Assembly: GCA_051208045.1 (NCBI GenBank)
Contig: JBPJFY010000001.1
Location: forward strand, 1-64,000
From: LZORAL124-50-18 sp051208045
GTDB taxonomy: Bacteria; Pseudomonadota; Gammaproteobacteria; Pseudomonadales; Oleiphilaceae
Reading direction: 5' to 3'
Length of the DNA: 64,000 nucleotides
Every line of letters starts with the position of its first letter. The stretch's first letter is position 1. Below are positions 34,421 to 43,490 of this stretch, one piece after another. The position numbers and the translations under genes were made by a program. The notes below the pieces were generated by a model. It was given only the letters and a program-made list of their open reading frames with translations, was not told the origin of the DNA and made no database searches.

Positions 34421-35350
34421 ATGCCCTTGGCCCTGAAGACAGCTGCGACAGCACAAAAGAGCACAAAGCGGGGGGCCTCCGCTAAAAAGCGGCGTGCATC
34501 AGCACCACTGATGCAAGTGCGTGAGGCGTATCGGTCTCTGTTGAGTGCCGCAAGTGCAGGGTTGGCTGGTGCCGCTGCTTTGATAGCCTGGCTGAAACGC
34601 TATCCCGCAGTCATTGTGATGGTTTTGGGTTGGATCGCTGTCCTGGTGGTTTGGTCTTACAGAAACGATCTGATGGAGCGTTTTTTCGATCACCCGGTAG
34701 CGACGGTACAAGTGAAGGGGCAGCTCAATTACCTGGACGAAGCGCAATTGACCGCGCAACTGAATGGCATCTTGGGGCAGGGATTTTTTTCGCTGGATCT
34801 CTACCAGCTGAAAGCGGAAATCGAGCAGAACGGATGGGTAGAAAAAGCATCCATCCGGCGGGTTTGGCCTGACACACTGGAGTACCTGATTGTTGAACAG
34901 GTCGCTGTGGCAAATTGGAATGATGCACACCTGCTGAATCCCTACGGCGACCGTTTTCAGCCAGGTGACGGTGACAGGATTGAAGCGCTGAAGGCGGCGT
35001 TGCCCAGACTCCGTGGAGAGGCTGGTGAGGCGCAACAGGTACTGAGGCAGTATGCGGAACTGTCAGGGCGGATGACTTCCGGCGGAATCACGTTGTCGGA
35101 GCTGGCATTGGATGCACGGGGTGATTGGACGCTGGTCACGGATCATGCGGTTACCATCAGGTTGGGCAGCACCGACATTCCGCAGCGACTTGATCGCGCG
35201 ATGCGTGTCTACCAGCAACTGGCGCCCCGTGGTATAGAACTCGTGGCAGTCTTGGACGCACGTTATACGAATGGCGTCTCGGTGACCTGGCGAACACCCG
35301 AGGGTGCGGCAGCGCAAAAAGCGCGAATGGTAGCCATCGTACCTGAGTAG
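34421..35350 (+). CDS. ftsQ: cell division protein FtsQ
   Basis: A 309-residue bitopic divisome protein linking early and late division proteins. A basic cytoplasmic tail (many Lys/Arg in the first 35 residues) precedes a transmembrane helix (about 65-85). The POTRA domain has VKGQLNYLDEAQLTAQL and GFFSLDLYQLKAEIEQNGWV, followed by the FtsQ beta domain with AVANWNDAHLLNPYGDRF. The N-terminal tail is longer than in E. coli. No clear Shine-Dalgarno is seen. Confidence 0.92.
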   Translation: MPLALKTAATAQKSTKRGASAKKRRASAPLMQVREAYRSLLSAASAGLAGAAALIAWLKRYPAVIVMVLGWIAVLVVWSYRNDLMERFFDHPVATVQVKGQLNYLDEAQLTAQLNGILGQGFFSLDLYQLKAEIEQNGWVEKASIRRVWPDTLEYLIVEQVAVANWNDAHLLNPYGDRFQPGDGDRIEALKAALPRLRGEAGEAQQVLRQYAELSGRMTSGGITLSELALDARGDWTLVTDHAVTIRLGSTDIPQRLDRAMRVYQQLAPRGIELVAVLDARYTNGVSVTWRTPEGAAAQKARMVAIVPE

Positions 35351-35387
35351 AGACAGCGGCAAAATAATGGATGAACGGTAGGCAGGA

Positions 35388-36632
35388 ATGTCAGGGGTAG
35401 GAAGAAGCAGTATGGAAAACATGATTGTCGGCTTGGACATAGGCACGTCAAAAATTGTGGCGATCGTTGGCCAGAAAACGGATGACGGTCGAATCAAGAT
35501 CGTTGGCATCGGGTCACACCCCTCGCGTGGGCTCAAACGTGGCGTTGTTGTGAATATAGAAACCACGGTTCAGTCGATCAAACATGCCATCGAAGAAGCC
35601 GAATTGATGGCCGGGTGTGAGATCCATAGCGTGTATGCCGGGATTGCGGGCAGCCATATTCGAAGCATGAACTCGCACGGTATTGTGGCGATTCGTGAAC
35701 GGGAAGTGGTTGAGGCGGACATTGAGCGGGTGATTGATGCTGCACAGGCTGTGGCGATTCCCGCGGATCAAAAAGTGCTGCACATTTTGCCACAGGAATA
35801 TGTGATTGATAGCCAGGAAGGCATCAAAGAACCTTTGGGTATGTCCGGTGTGCGCCTGGAAGCGAAAGTACACCTCGTGACCTGTGCCGTGAATGCCGCG
35901 CAGAACATTGAAAAGTGTGTTCGCAAGTGTGGGTTGGAGGTGGATGACATCATCCTGGAACAATTGGCATCCAGTTATGCCGTATTGACGGAAGATGAGA
36001 AAGAGCTGGGCGTGTGTCTCGTCGATATTGGTGGTGGCACGACAGACATTGCCATTTTTACTGCCGGCTCGATCCGCCATACGGCCGTGATACCCATCGC
36101 CGGCGACCAGGTGACAAATGATATCGCGATGGCATTACGCACGCCCACCCAGAATGCCGAAGAAATCAAGATTAAATACGCCTGCGCACTGACGCAGCTC
36201 GCGGGGGCGGATGAAACCATCAAAGTGCCGAGTGTCGGAGACAGGCCGCCGAGAGATCTCTCTCGCCAGGCGCTGGCGGAGGTAGTGGAGCCTCGGTACG
36301 AAGAACTATTCACTTTGGTGCAGTCTGAATTGCGCCGAAGTGGTTACGAAGAGTTGGTGGCGGCCGGGATCGTGTTGACCGGCGGTACCTCCCGAATGGA
36401 AGGTGTAGTGGAGTTGGCTGAGGAAATTTTCCACATGCCGGTTCGACTTGCCTCTCCTCAAAACGTCAGCGGGTTGTCTGACGTGGTTAATAACCCGATG
36501 TATTCCACGGGAGTGGGCTTATTGACGTATGGATTTAAGCAGATGGAACTGGGCCGGAAACCAGTAGTGAGATCTGGCGAACCAGAAAATGTACTGACAA
36601 AAATAAAAAACTGGTTCAAAGGAAATTTTTAG
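35388..36632 (+). CDS. ftsA: cell division protein FtsA
   Basis: The actin-like tether that holds FtsZ to the membrane. 414 residues. Phosphate-1 motif IVGLDIGTSKIVAIVG, the 1C-domain region, phosphate-2 LVDIGGGTTDIAIF and the adenosine motif GIVLTGGTSRMEG are present. The C-terminal amphipathic helix LTKIKNWFKGNF is the membrane-targeting sequence. Two starts are plausible: ATG 35388, or ATG 35412 (406 residues), which has AGGAAG at good spacing. Confidence 0.96.
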   Translation: MSGVGRSSMENMIVGLDIGTSKIVAIVGQKTDDGRIKIVGIGSHPSRGLKRGVVVNIETTVQSIKHAIEEAELMAGCEIHSVYAGIAGSHIRSMNSHGIVAIREREVVEADIERVIDAAQAVAIPADQKVLHILPQEYVIDSQEGIKEPLGMSGVRLEAKVHLVTCAVNAAQNIEKCVRKCGLEVDDIILEQLASSYAVLTEDEKELGVCLVDIGGGTTDIAIFTAGSIRHTAVIPIAGDQVTNDIAMALRTPTQNAEEIKIKYACALTQLAGADETIKVPSVGDRPPRDLSRQALAEVVEPRYEELFTLVQSELRRSGYEELVAAGIVLTGGTSRMEGVVELAEEIFHMPVRLASPQNVSGLSDVVNNPMYSTGVGLLTYGFKQMELGRKPVVRSGEPENVLTKIKNWFKGNF

Positions 36633-36675
36633 GAAAACTGTTTAAAAAAATACCAAAAATGAAGGAGAAGAAAGA

Positions 36676-37836
36676 ATGTTTGAGTTGGTAGAAAATATGC
36701 CACAGGAAGCCGTAATCAAAGTCGTAGGTGTTGGCGGCGGGGGTGGCAATGCCGTGCGCCATATGCTTGCTTCTGAGATTGAAGGTGTAGATTTCATCTG
36801 CGCGAATACGGATGCGCAGGCGTTGAAAGATTTGGACCCCAAGGCCATTATCCAGCTGGGCAGTGGTGTGACCAAAGGATTGGGCGCAGGTGCAAATCCC
36901 GAAGTGGGTCGCCAGGCGGCTATGGAAGACCGTGACCGTATTTCGGAGGCTCTCAAGGGAGCGGACATGGTCTTTATTACCGCGGGTATGGGCGGGGGCA
37001 CCGGTACAGGAGGTGCGCCAATCGTCGCGGAAGTAGCGAGAGAAATGGGGATTCTGACCGTCGCGGTGGTCACCAAACCGTTCCCGTTCGAAGGCGGCAA
37101 GCGATCAAAGATCGCCGAAGCAGGGCTGGCAGAGCTGGCACAAAATGTTGATTCCCTGATCACCATTCCTAATGAAAAGCTGCTTTCTGTGCTGGGCAAG
37201 AACACCAGCCTTCTGGATGCCTTTGGCGCGGCAAATGATGTGTTGCTGGGGGCTGTGCAGGGTATTGCCGACCTGATTATCCGCCCGGGAATGATCAACG
37301 TCGACTTTGCCGATGTGAAGACCGTCATGTCAGAGATGGGTATGGCCATGATGGGTACCGGCTCCGGGCGGGGTGAAAACCGGGCACGTGAGGCAGCAGA
37401 AGCGGCCATTCGCAGCCCGCTGCTGGAGGATATCAACCTGCAGGGCGCGCGCGGCATTCTGGTGAATATTACCGCAGGGACTAACCTGAACCTGGGTGAA
37501 TTCTCCGAAGTGGGGAATATCGTTGAAGAGTTTGCCTCTGAATCCGCCACGGTGGTTGTGGGGACTGTGATCGATGAAGACATGACGGATGAGTTGAAGG
37601 TCACGGTTGTTGCCACGGGTCTGTCCAACGTCGTTGAGCGTCCGGTCAAGGTCGTGGACAACACCAAAGTGGTGGACGGTCGCCTGGATTACAATCAGTT
37701 GGAAATTCCGCCGGTGTTGCGAAAGAAAGTGCCGCTGACCCAGGGCAACGCAGCGCTGGACGAAAAGGCGGCTGAACCTCAAAAGAACACGGACTATCTG
37801 GACATTCCGGCCTTTTTGCGTCGGCAGGCAGACTGA
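36676..37836 (+). CDS. ftsZ: cell division protein FtsZ
   Basis: The tubulin-like GTPase that forms the division ring, 386 residues. The tubulin signature GGGTGTGGAP starts at residue 106, and the N-terminal VGVGGGGGNAVRHM loop and the synergy-loop NVDFADVKTVM are intact. A linker of about 55 residues leads to the conserved tail YLDIPAFLRRQAD, which binds FtsA and ZipA. A strong AAGGAGAAG ribosome binding site precedes the ATG. Confidence 0.98.
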   Translation: MFELVENMPQEAVIKVVGVGGGGGNAVRHMLASEIEGVDFICANTDAQALKDLDPKAIIQLGSGVTKGLGAGANPEVGRQAAMEDRDRISEALKGADMVFITAGMGGGTGTGGAPIVAEVAREMGILTVAVVTKPFPFEGGKRSKIAEAGLAELAQNVDSLITIPNEKLLSVLGKNTSLLDAFGAANDVLLGAVQGIADLIIRPGMINVDFADVKTVMSEMGMAMMGTGSGRGENRAREAAEAAIRSPLLEDINLQGARGILVNITAGTNLNLGEFSEVGNIVEEFASESATVVVGTVIDEDMTDELKVTVVATGLSNVVERPVKVVDNTKVVDGRLDYNQLEIPPVLRKKVPLTQGNAALDEKAAEPQKNTDYLDIPAFLRRQAD

Positions 37837-37910
37837 TTCGTCAACGGGATGCCGCCAATGGGCGGGCTCGGCTGCGTAACAGAGTGTAACGGTTTCGTAA
37901 CCATTGGCAT

Positions 37911-37940
37911 TTGGTTTCAATCCGGGCTTTCTGGTATGAT
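37911..37940 (+). promoter_or_regulatory. lpxC promoter, extended -10
   Basis: TATGAT at 37935-37940 is preceded by TGG, giving an extended -10 (TGGTATGAT). TTGGTT at 37911-37916 is a fair -35 at 18-base spacing. Transcription would begin about 45 bases before lpxC, separate from ftsZ. Confidence 0.68.
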
Positions 37941-37993
37941 GCGCGCTCGTTTATTAGGCAGTGTTAACAATTGAGGCGCATGGTTACAGGTCT

Positions 37994-38908
37994 ATGATCA
38001 GACAGCGAACGTTAAAAAACGTCATTCGGGCGACTGGCGTGGGATTGCATTCAGGCGAAAAAGTTTACCTGACGTTACGTCCCGCTCCCGTCGATACCGG
38101 CATTGTGTTTTATCGAACGGATCTTGATCCGATTGCGGAAATCCCGGCACATGCGGAAAAAGTGGGTGAGACGCTGCTTTCTACTACCCTGATCAACGAT
38201 GAGGGTGTGAAAGTGTCAACGGTAGAACACTTGCTCTCAGCGATGGCCGGATTGGGGATCGACAACTGCTTCATTGATCTCAGCTCACCGGAAGTACCGA
38301 TCATGGACGGGAGTGCTGGACCCTTTGTGTTTTTGCTGCAATCGGCCGGAATCGCCGAACAGGACGCCCCCAAGAAGTTTGTGCGGATCAAAAAAGAAGT
38401 CACCGTGGAAGAAGACGGCAAAAAAGCCACGTTTCTACCCTTTGATGGCTTTAAAGTGTCTTTTGAGATCGACTTTGATCACCCAGTGTTTAAAAATCGT
38501 ACGCAGTATGCCTGTGTGGATTTCTCCAGCACTTCTTTTGTGAAAGAAGTGAGCCGGGCTCGCACGTTTGGCTTCATGCGGGACATTGAGCAGCTTCGCT
38601 CCATGAATCTTGCGTTGGGCGGCAGTGTGGATAATGCCATCGTGGTGGACGACTATAAAATTCTCAATGAGGATGGACTACGCTACGATGACGAGTTTGT
38701 GAAGCACAAAATACTGGATGCCATTGGCGACTTGTATCTACTCGGCCACAGCCTGATTGGTGAGTTCCGTGGGTATAAATCCGGGCATGGCCTTAATAAC
38801 CAGCTGCTCCGTGCGGTGCTGGCGGATGAATCCTGTTGGGAAATGGTAACGTTTGAGGAAATGGAAAAAGCCCCCATTTCTTACATGAGCCCGGCGTTCG
38901 CAACTTAA
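37994..38908 (+). CDS. lpxC: UDP-3-O-acyl-N-acetylglucosamine deacetylase
   Basis: The zinc enzyme that commits to lipid A synthesis, 304 residues against 305 in E. coli. Zinc ligands H79 (VEHLLSAMAG), H238 and D242 (HKILDAIGD) fall at the same numbers as in E. coli. The ATG at 37994 (MIRQRTLKNVIRATGVGLH) matches the family start; a start at 37961 adds 11 residues. Its levels are set by FtsH proteolysis in E. coli; the C-terminal end here is EKAPISYMSPAFAT. Confidence 0.97.
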   Translation: MIRQRTLKNVIRATGVGLHSGEKVYLTLRPAPVDTGIVFYRTDLDPIAEIPAHAEKVGETLLSTTLINDEGVKVSTVEHLLSAMAGLGIDNCFIDLSSPEVPIMDGSAGPFVFLLQSAGIAEQDAPKKFVRIKKEVTVEEDGKKATFLPFDGFKVSFEIDFDHPVFKNRTQYACVDFSSTSFVKEVSRARTFGFMRDIEQLRSMNLALGGSVDNAIVVDDYKILNEDGLRYDDEFVKHKILDAIGDLYLLGHSLIGEFRGYKSGHGLNNQLLRAVLADESCWEMVTFEEMEKAPISYMSPAFAT

Positions 38909-38934
38909 GCCAGGCATCATCGGGTACGTGTTCG

Positions 38935-39390
38935 CTACTCAGATGCTGGCAGTTTTTTAGCCAGTCTCAGTAACGACTGTTTTAATCCTTCATCTTTGGT
39001 TTCGCCGGCGACTGACTCCAGAAGCCGGCAATTTTCCTCACTCAGCGCATAGAGCGGTTCGTGTTTGCGCTCCTCTTTGACCGCGACAGGTCGAACTTTC
39101 ACGCTGATTCGTATCAAATTCCGAAAGGTTCTTTCTCCGGCCAAGTCAACAATGAGTGATGGCGAGAGCATCTTGATACGTGTTGCGACGGCGCCGCTGG
39201 GCACATTCAACGCCAATTCACCTTCCCGATAATATCGAATCTGTACCTGTTCGGCGATCGGTTCCGGCAGTCGGCTACGCACCAGTTTGATCAGGTGCTC
39301 AAAACCACGGGTTACGCGTACATAGCGGTTCAACGCCCGTTCGGATTCCATCCAGTCAGCGATTCGGTTGTGTTTGGAAGATTCGGGCAT
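38935..39390 (-). CDS. dciA: DUF721 protein, DciA-type helicase operator
   Basis: A 151-residue DUF721 protein. DciA is the ancestral bacterial factor that helps load the replicative helicase DnaB where DnaC is absent. The KH-like core is seen in LVRSRLPEPIAEQVQIRYYREGELALNVPSGAVATRIK. The C-terminal half is charged and probably disordered, then helical. The place between lpxC and secA on the opposite strand is the usual one in Pseudomonas-like genomes. It converges on lpxC, 26 bases away. Confidence 0.8.
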   Translation of the reverse strand: MPESSKHNRIADWMESERALNRYVRVTRGFEHLIKLVRSRLPEPIAEQVQIRYYREGELALNVPSGAVATRIKMLSPSLIVDLAGERTFRNLIRISVKVRPVAVKEERKHEPLYALSEENCRLLESVAGETKDEGLKQSLLRLAKKLPASE

Positions 39391-39571
39391 ACGTCACAGC
39401 GCTCCTCTGATATCACCAGGAAAGTCTATAAAAATTTGGTGCAATAATATACAATGCCGCCGCCTGCGTGCCGGTCTCTGATTGGCGCTGGCAACAAAAT
39501 GCTACAGTTTTGTGAAGTAAAATCACAGTGGATGTGCTTAACTGACAAGATAGGGAAGGTAAATTCATCGG

Positions 39572-40540
39572 ATGCAATCAATGAATGTCATTTTCGTAAC
39601 CAAAAAACATGGGCAATCCAAAAGCGTCGCGCTAGGGAACTGGTTGTTGGCCTTGTTTGTTCTGTTTATCGTGGTTCTGGTCGCCGCCGCATTCTGGCTG
39701 GGCCAGAGTCAAGCACTGATCCACTCCTCTTATCAAAGTTCGGCAGAATTGCTCGAACCCGAGGATGATATGCAGCGCGCGATGTTCCAATGGGGAAAAC
39801 AGCTCCAGAACTATAAGCGGGAACTGAAGGAAGTGCGTGCCGAGTCCGATGAGCAGATCGATGCGCTGACGATGCGTATCGGTGAAATGCAGGCACGAAT
39901 TATCCGTCTGGATGCACTGGGCAAGCGCTTGACAGAAGTGGCCAAGCTCAGCAAAGGGGAGTTTGATTTTGATACCGTGCCCCCCATCGGCGGCCCTCTG
40001 GAAGCCGGCGAAGAGCAAACCTACCCGCTGTCCGACCTGCAATCCATGGTGGATACACTGGAAGCCCAGCTGGACAATCGATTGCAGCAATTGGAACTCA
40101 TGAATGAGATCCTGGCTAAACAGTCTCTGGATGATCAGCTGTTCATCGCTGGCCGCCCGATCAAGCAGGGCTGGCTGTCTTCACACTACGGGTACCGTAC
40201 TGATCCGTTCAGCGGAAAGCGCGCCTGGCACGCCGGTGTTGATTTTGCTGGTAAAGAAAACAGTGACATTGTGGCGGTCGCCAGTGGCGTCGTGACCTGG
40301 TCTTCTGATCGCTATGGCTTCGGCAATCTCGTTGAAATCAATCATGGTGGTCAATACACCACGCGATACGCGCACTGTAAAACGTTGCTGGTCAACGTCG
40401 GCGATATCGTAGAAAAGGGCCAGGTTATCGCCAAAATGGGCAGTACCGGCCGTTCGACCGGACCCCATGTCCACTTTGAAGTCCTCAAAAACAATAAGCC
40501 TATTAACCCGAAAAAGTATATTTATCGGGCAAGTCGTTGA
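39572..40540 (+). CDS. membrane-anchored M23 family metallopeptidase
   Basis: A 322-residue murein endopeptidase-like protein. A short cytoplasmic start precedes one transmembrane helix (about 24-45), then a coiled coil (about 75-130 and 150-195) and a C-terminal LytM domain. The zinc site looks intact: GYRTDPFSGKRAWHAGVDF gives the first His and Asp, and GPHVHFEVL the H-x-H. The family includes both active hydrolases and EnvC-like activators; the full set of ligands suggests an active enzyme. It lies upstream of secA, as in Pseudomonas. GGGAAGG lies 12 bases before the ATG. Confidence 0.9.
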   Translation: MQSMNVIFVTKKHGQSKSVALGNWLLALFVLFIVVLVAAAFWLGQSQALIHSSYQSSAELLEPEDDMQRAMFQWGKQLQNYKRELKEVRAESDEQIDALTMRIGEMQARIIRLDALGKRLTEVAKLSKGEFDFDTVPPIGGPLEAGEEQTYPLSDLQSMVDTLEAQLDNRLQQLELMNEILAKQSLDDQLFIAGRPIKQGWLSSHYGYRTDPFSGKRAWHAGVDFAGKENSDIVAVASGVVTWSSDRYGFGNLVEINHGGQYTTRYAHCKTLLVNVGDIVEKGQVIAKMGSTGRSTGPHVHFEVLKNNKPINPKKYIYRASR

Positions 40541-40569
40541 TCTCTGTTCACATTATTCGACTCCGGGGT

Positions 40570-40590
40570 GCGCTGATGCTTTGTCAGCGC
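40570..40590 (+). repeat. hairpin in the secA upstream region
   Basis: GCGCTGA at 40570-40576 and TCAGCGC at 40584-40590 are perfect inverted repeats with a 7-base loop. A second, AT-rich inverted repeat (TTTTTCACT with AGTGAAAAA) follows near 40618-40641. Neither has a T run. They may structure the secA leader; no SecM-like arrest peptide is recognised. Confidence 0.45.
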
Positions 40591-40712
40591 CGCCAAAAGG
40601 AGTTAGAATCCCAGACTCTTTTTTTTCACTGAGTGAAAAAGATTCCTTCTCAAGCCTGTAAGACGCCAGTACCAAGCTGCGTCTTTCCGTAACGACGATT
40701 GTAGAAATTACT

Positions 40713-43439
40713 ATGTTTTCTTCCCTGGTTAAAAAAGTATTCGGTAGCAAGAACGCGCGTGAATTGAAGCGCATGGGCAAACTGGTGACCAAAATCAATG
40801 GATTTGAAGAAGCGCTCTCGAATCTTGATGATGCCGGGCTGAAAGCCAAAACCCAGGAGTTCAAGCAGCGCCTGGAAGGGGGCGAAACGCTTGATCAGAT
40901 TCTGCCGGAAGCATTTGCTACGGTGCGTGAGGCCGGTAAGCGTACGCTGGGTATGCGCCACTTTGATGTGCAGATGATCGGCGGCATCACACTGCATGAA
41001 GGCAAAATTGCCGAAATGAAAACCGGTGAAGGGAAGACGCTGGTAGCGACGCTGCCCACCTATCTGAATGCATTGAGCGGGAAAGGGGTTCACGTCATTA
41101 CGGTGAACGACTACCTCGCCCGACGAGACTCCCAGTGGATGACCCCGCTGTTTAACTATCTGGGGATGAATGTGGGTGTGATCCTCTCCGGTCAGCCCGG
41201 CATTGAAAAGAAGCAGGCCTACGAAGCGGATATCACCTACGGCACGAACAACGAGTTTGGTTTTGACTACCTGCGTGACAACATGGCGTTCAGCAAAGAA
41301 CAAAAAGTTCAGCGCGGCCAGAACTTTGCCATCGTCGACGAAGTGGACTCTATCCTGATCGATGAGGCGCGGACTCCCCTGGTAATCTCGGGAGCGGTGG
41401 AAGATAGCTCCAAGCTGTATCGGCAGATTAATACTCTGGTTCCCTTGATGAAGCAGGCGGAGCTGAATGAGGCGGGTGAAGCCGGTGAGGGCCACTTCAC
41501 GCTGGATGAAAAGAGTAAAAACGTTGAGCTGACGGAAGAAGGGCACACCTACATCGAAGAGTTGATGGTCAAAAATGGCCTGTTGCAGGAAGGGGATAGC
41601 CTGTACCAAGCTGCGAACCTGAGCCTGGTTCACCACATTCACTCTGCGCTCAGAGCACACAAACTGTTTGTGCGCGATGTGGATTACATCGTACAGGGTG
41701 GCCAGATTGTTATTGTCGACGAGCACACGGGTCGTACCATGCCCGGTCGACGCTGGGGTGAAGGATTGCATCAGGCGATAGAGGCAAAGGAAAACGTTCA
41801 GATACAGGCGGAAAGCCAGACGCTGGCCTCCACCACCTTTCAGAACTATTTCCGTATCTACGGCAAGCTCGCCGGCATGACCGGCACGGCAGATACCGAA
41901 GCCTACGAATTCCGTCAGATCTACGGGTTGGATGTGGTGGTGATGCCCACGAACAAGCCTATTCAGCGAAAAGATTATAACGACTTGGTCTACCTGACTC
42001 AGGAAGAAAAATACCAGGCCATCATTGATGAAGTGAAAGATGTCGTGGCTGAAGGCCGCCCGGTACTGGTGGGTACCGCCTCCATCGAAGCGTCGGAGTT
42101 ATTGTCAGGTCTGTTGAAAAAGGCTGGCATTAAACACAACGTGCTTAACGCAAAGCAACACGCTCAGGAAGCGCAAATTGTCGCGCAAGCGGGTGTGCCT
42201 GGGGCAGTGACGATTGCCACCAACATGGCGGGGCGAGGAACGGACATCGTGCTCGGCGGAAACTGGGAATCGGAAATTAAAGCACTGGAAAATCCCGATC
42301 CGGATAAGATCGAGGCCATCAAACGCGACTGGCAGCAGCGTCATCAAGCAGTCATCGAGAGCGGTGGTTTGCATATCATCGGTACGGAACGGCACGAATC
42401 GCGCCGAATCGACAACCAGTTACGCGGACGTTCCGGCCGACAGGGTGATCCTGGCTCCAGCCGATTCTTCCTGTCTCTGGAGGATAACCTGATGCGGATT
42501 TTTGCGTCTGATCGGGTTAAAAACCTCATGCAGGCACTCGGCATGCAAAAAGGTGAAGCGATTGAGCATCGCATGGTGAGTAATGCCATAGAGAAAGCGC
42601 AGCGCAAGGTCGAAGGCCGAAACTTTGATATTCGTAAAACGCTGTTGGAATACGATGATGTCGCCAACGATCAGCGCTCCGTGGTTTATGATCAGCGCAA
42701 TGACGTGATGGAATCTGAGGATATCGCAGAGGTGGTTGCGGCCATTCGCGAGGATGTGATCAGCGATCTGATTTCCCGCTATATTCCACCACAGAGCCTG
42801 GAAGAGCAGTGGGATATCGCTGGCTTGGAGCGTGCTTTGGAAAATGAGTGTGCCTTGTCTCTGCCGGTACAGAAGTGGCTGGATGAAGACGACAAGCTGC
42901 ACGAAGAGCCATTACGCGCTCGATTGCTCGATCATGTCGTGTCGGCCTATGCTGCCAAAGAGCAGGTGGTCGGTGCCGAGACCATGCGCCGATTCGAAAA
43001 AGAGATTTTCCTGCAAGTGCTGGATACGCTGTGGAAAGAACATCTGGCGGCGATGGATCATTTGCGCCGGGGTATCCACTTGCGAGGCTATGCCCAAAAG
43101 AATCCCAAGCAGGAATACAAGCGGGAAGCGTTTAATCTGTTTGAAACCATGTTGGGGCAGTTGAAGGAAGAAGTGATTCGAGTCACCTGTCATGTGCAGG
43201 TACAGCAGCCGGAAGAACTGGAGGCCATGGAGCAGCGCCGCAAAGAGGAGCTGGAACGTCAGATGGCGCAGTCCAAGGCTGTGCATGACGAAAGCAGCAG
43301 CCTGAATGAAGGTGAGGATACGCCGGACGACGAAGCAGCGGAGCCGTTTGTTCGGGAGGGCCGTAAAGTCGGTCGTAACGAGCCGTGCCCCTGCGGTTCC
43401 GGCAAGAAGTTCAAGCAATGTCACGGGAAAGTGGCCTGA
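40713..43439 (+). CDS. secA: preprotein translocase ATPase SecA
   Basis: The motor that drives unfolded proteins through SecYEG, 908 residues (E. coli 901). The Walker A region MKTGEGKTL, the DEVDSILIDEARTPL Walker B region, the TGTADTEAYEF segment and the MAGRGTDIVLGG helicase motif are intact. The C-terminal zinc motif CPCGSGKKFKQCHG, which binds SecB and lipids, is complete. It is preceded by about 170 bases with hairpins but no recognisable secM. Confidence 0.98.
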   Translation: MFSSLVKKVFGSKNARELKRMGKLVTKINGFEEALSNLDDAGLKAKTQEFKQRLEGGETLDQILPEAFATVREAGKRTLGMRHFDVQMIGGITLHEGKIAEMKTGEGKTLVATLPTYLNALSGKGVHVITVNDYLARRDSQWMTPLFNYLGMNVGVILSGQPGIEKKQAYEADITYGTNNEFGFDYLRDNMAFSKEQKVQRGQNFAIVDEVDSILIDEARTPLVISGAVEDSSKLYRQINTLVPLMKQAELNEAGEAGEGHFTLDEKSKNVELTEEGHTYIEELMVKNGLLQEGDSLYQAANLSLVHHIHSALRAHKLFVRDVDYIVQGGQIVIVDEHTGRTMPGRRWGEGLHQAIEAKENVQIQAESQTLASTTFQNYFRIYGKLAGMTGTADTEAYEFRQIYGLDVVVMPTNKPIQRKDYNDLVYLTQEEKYQAIIDEVKDVVAEGRPVLVGTASIEASELLSGLLKKAGIKHNVLNAKQHAQEAQIVAQAGVPGAVTIATNMAGRGTDIVLGGNWESEIKALENPDPDKIEAIKRDWQQRHQAVIESGGLHIIGTERHESRRIDNQLRGRSGRQGDPGSSRFFLSLEDNLMRIFASDRVKNLMQALGMQKGEAIEHRMVSNAIEKAQRKVEGRNFDIRKTLLEYDDVANDQRSVVYDQRNDVMESEDIAEVVAAIREDVISDLISRYIPPQSLEEQWDIAGLERALENECALSLPVQKWLDEDDKLHEEPLRARLLDHVVSAYAAKEQVVGAETMRRFEKEIFLQVLDTLWKEHLAAMDHLRRGIHLRGYAQKNPKQEYKREAFNLFETMLGQLKEEVIRVTCHVQVQQPEELEAMEQRRKEELERQMAQSKAVHDESSSLNEGEDTPDDEAAEPFVREGRKVGRNEPCPCGSGKKFKQCHGKVA

Positions 43440-43490
43440 TCACTGTACAGGCGTGGCGTGGATCAACTAACAGACTAGAAAGGACAGATC

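Noticed and set aside
36642..37667. A 341-codon open frame antisense to ftsZ
   Set aside because: It lies wholly within ftsZ, is rich in Ser, Ala and Pro as expected from reading a high-GC gene in reverse, and has no family match.
40467..40661. A 64-codon frame before secA considered as a SecM-like arrest peptide
   Set aside because: It begins inside the M23 peptidase gene, and has no signal peptide and no arrest motif.
40650..41771. A 373-codon open frame antisense to secA
   Set aside because: It lies opposite strongly conserved secA codons and shows no family feature.
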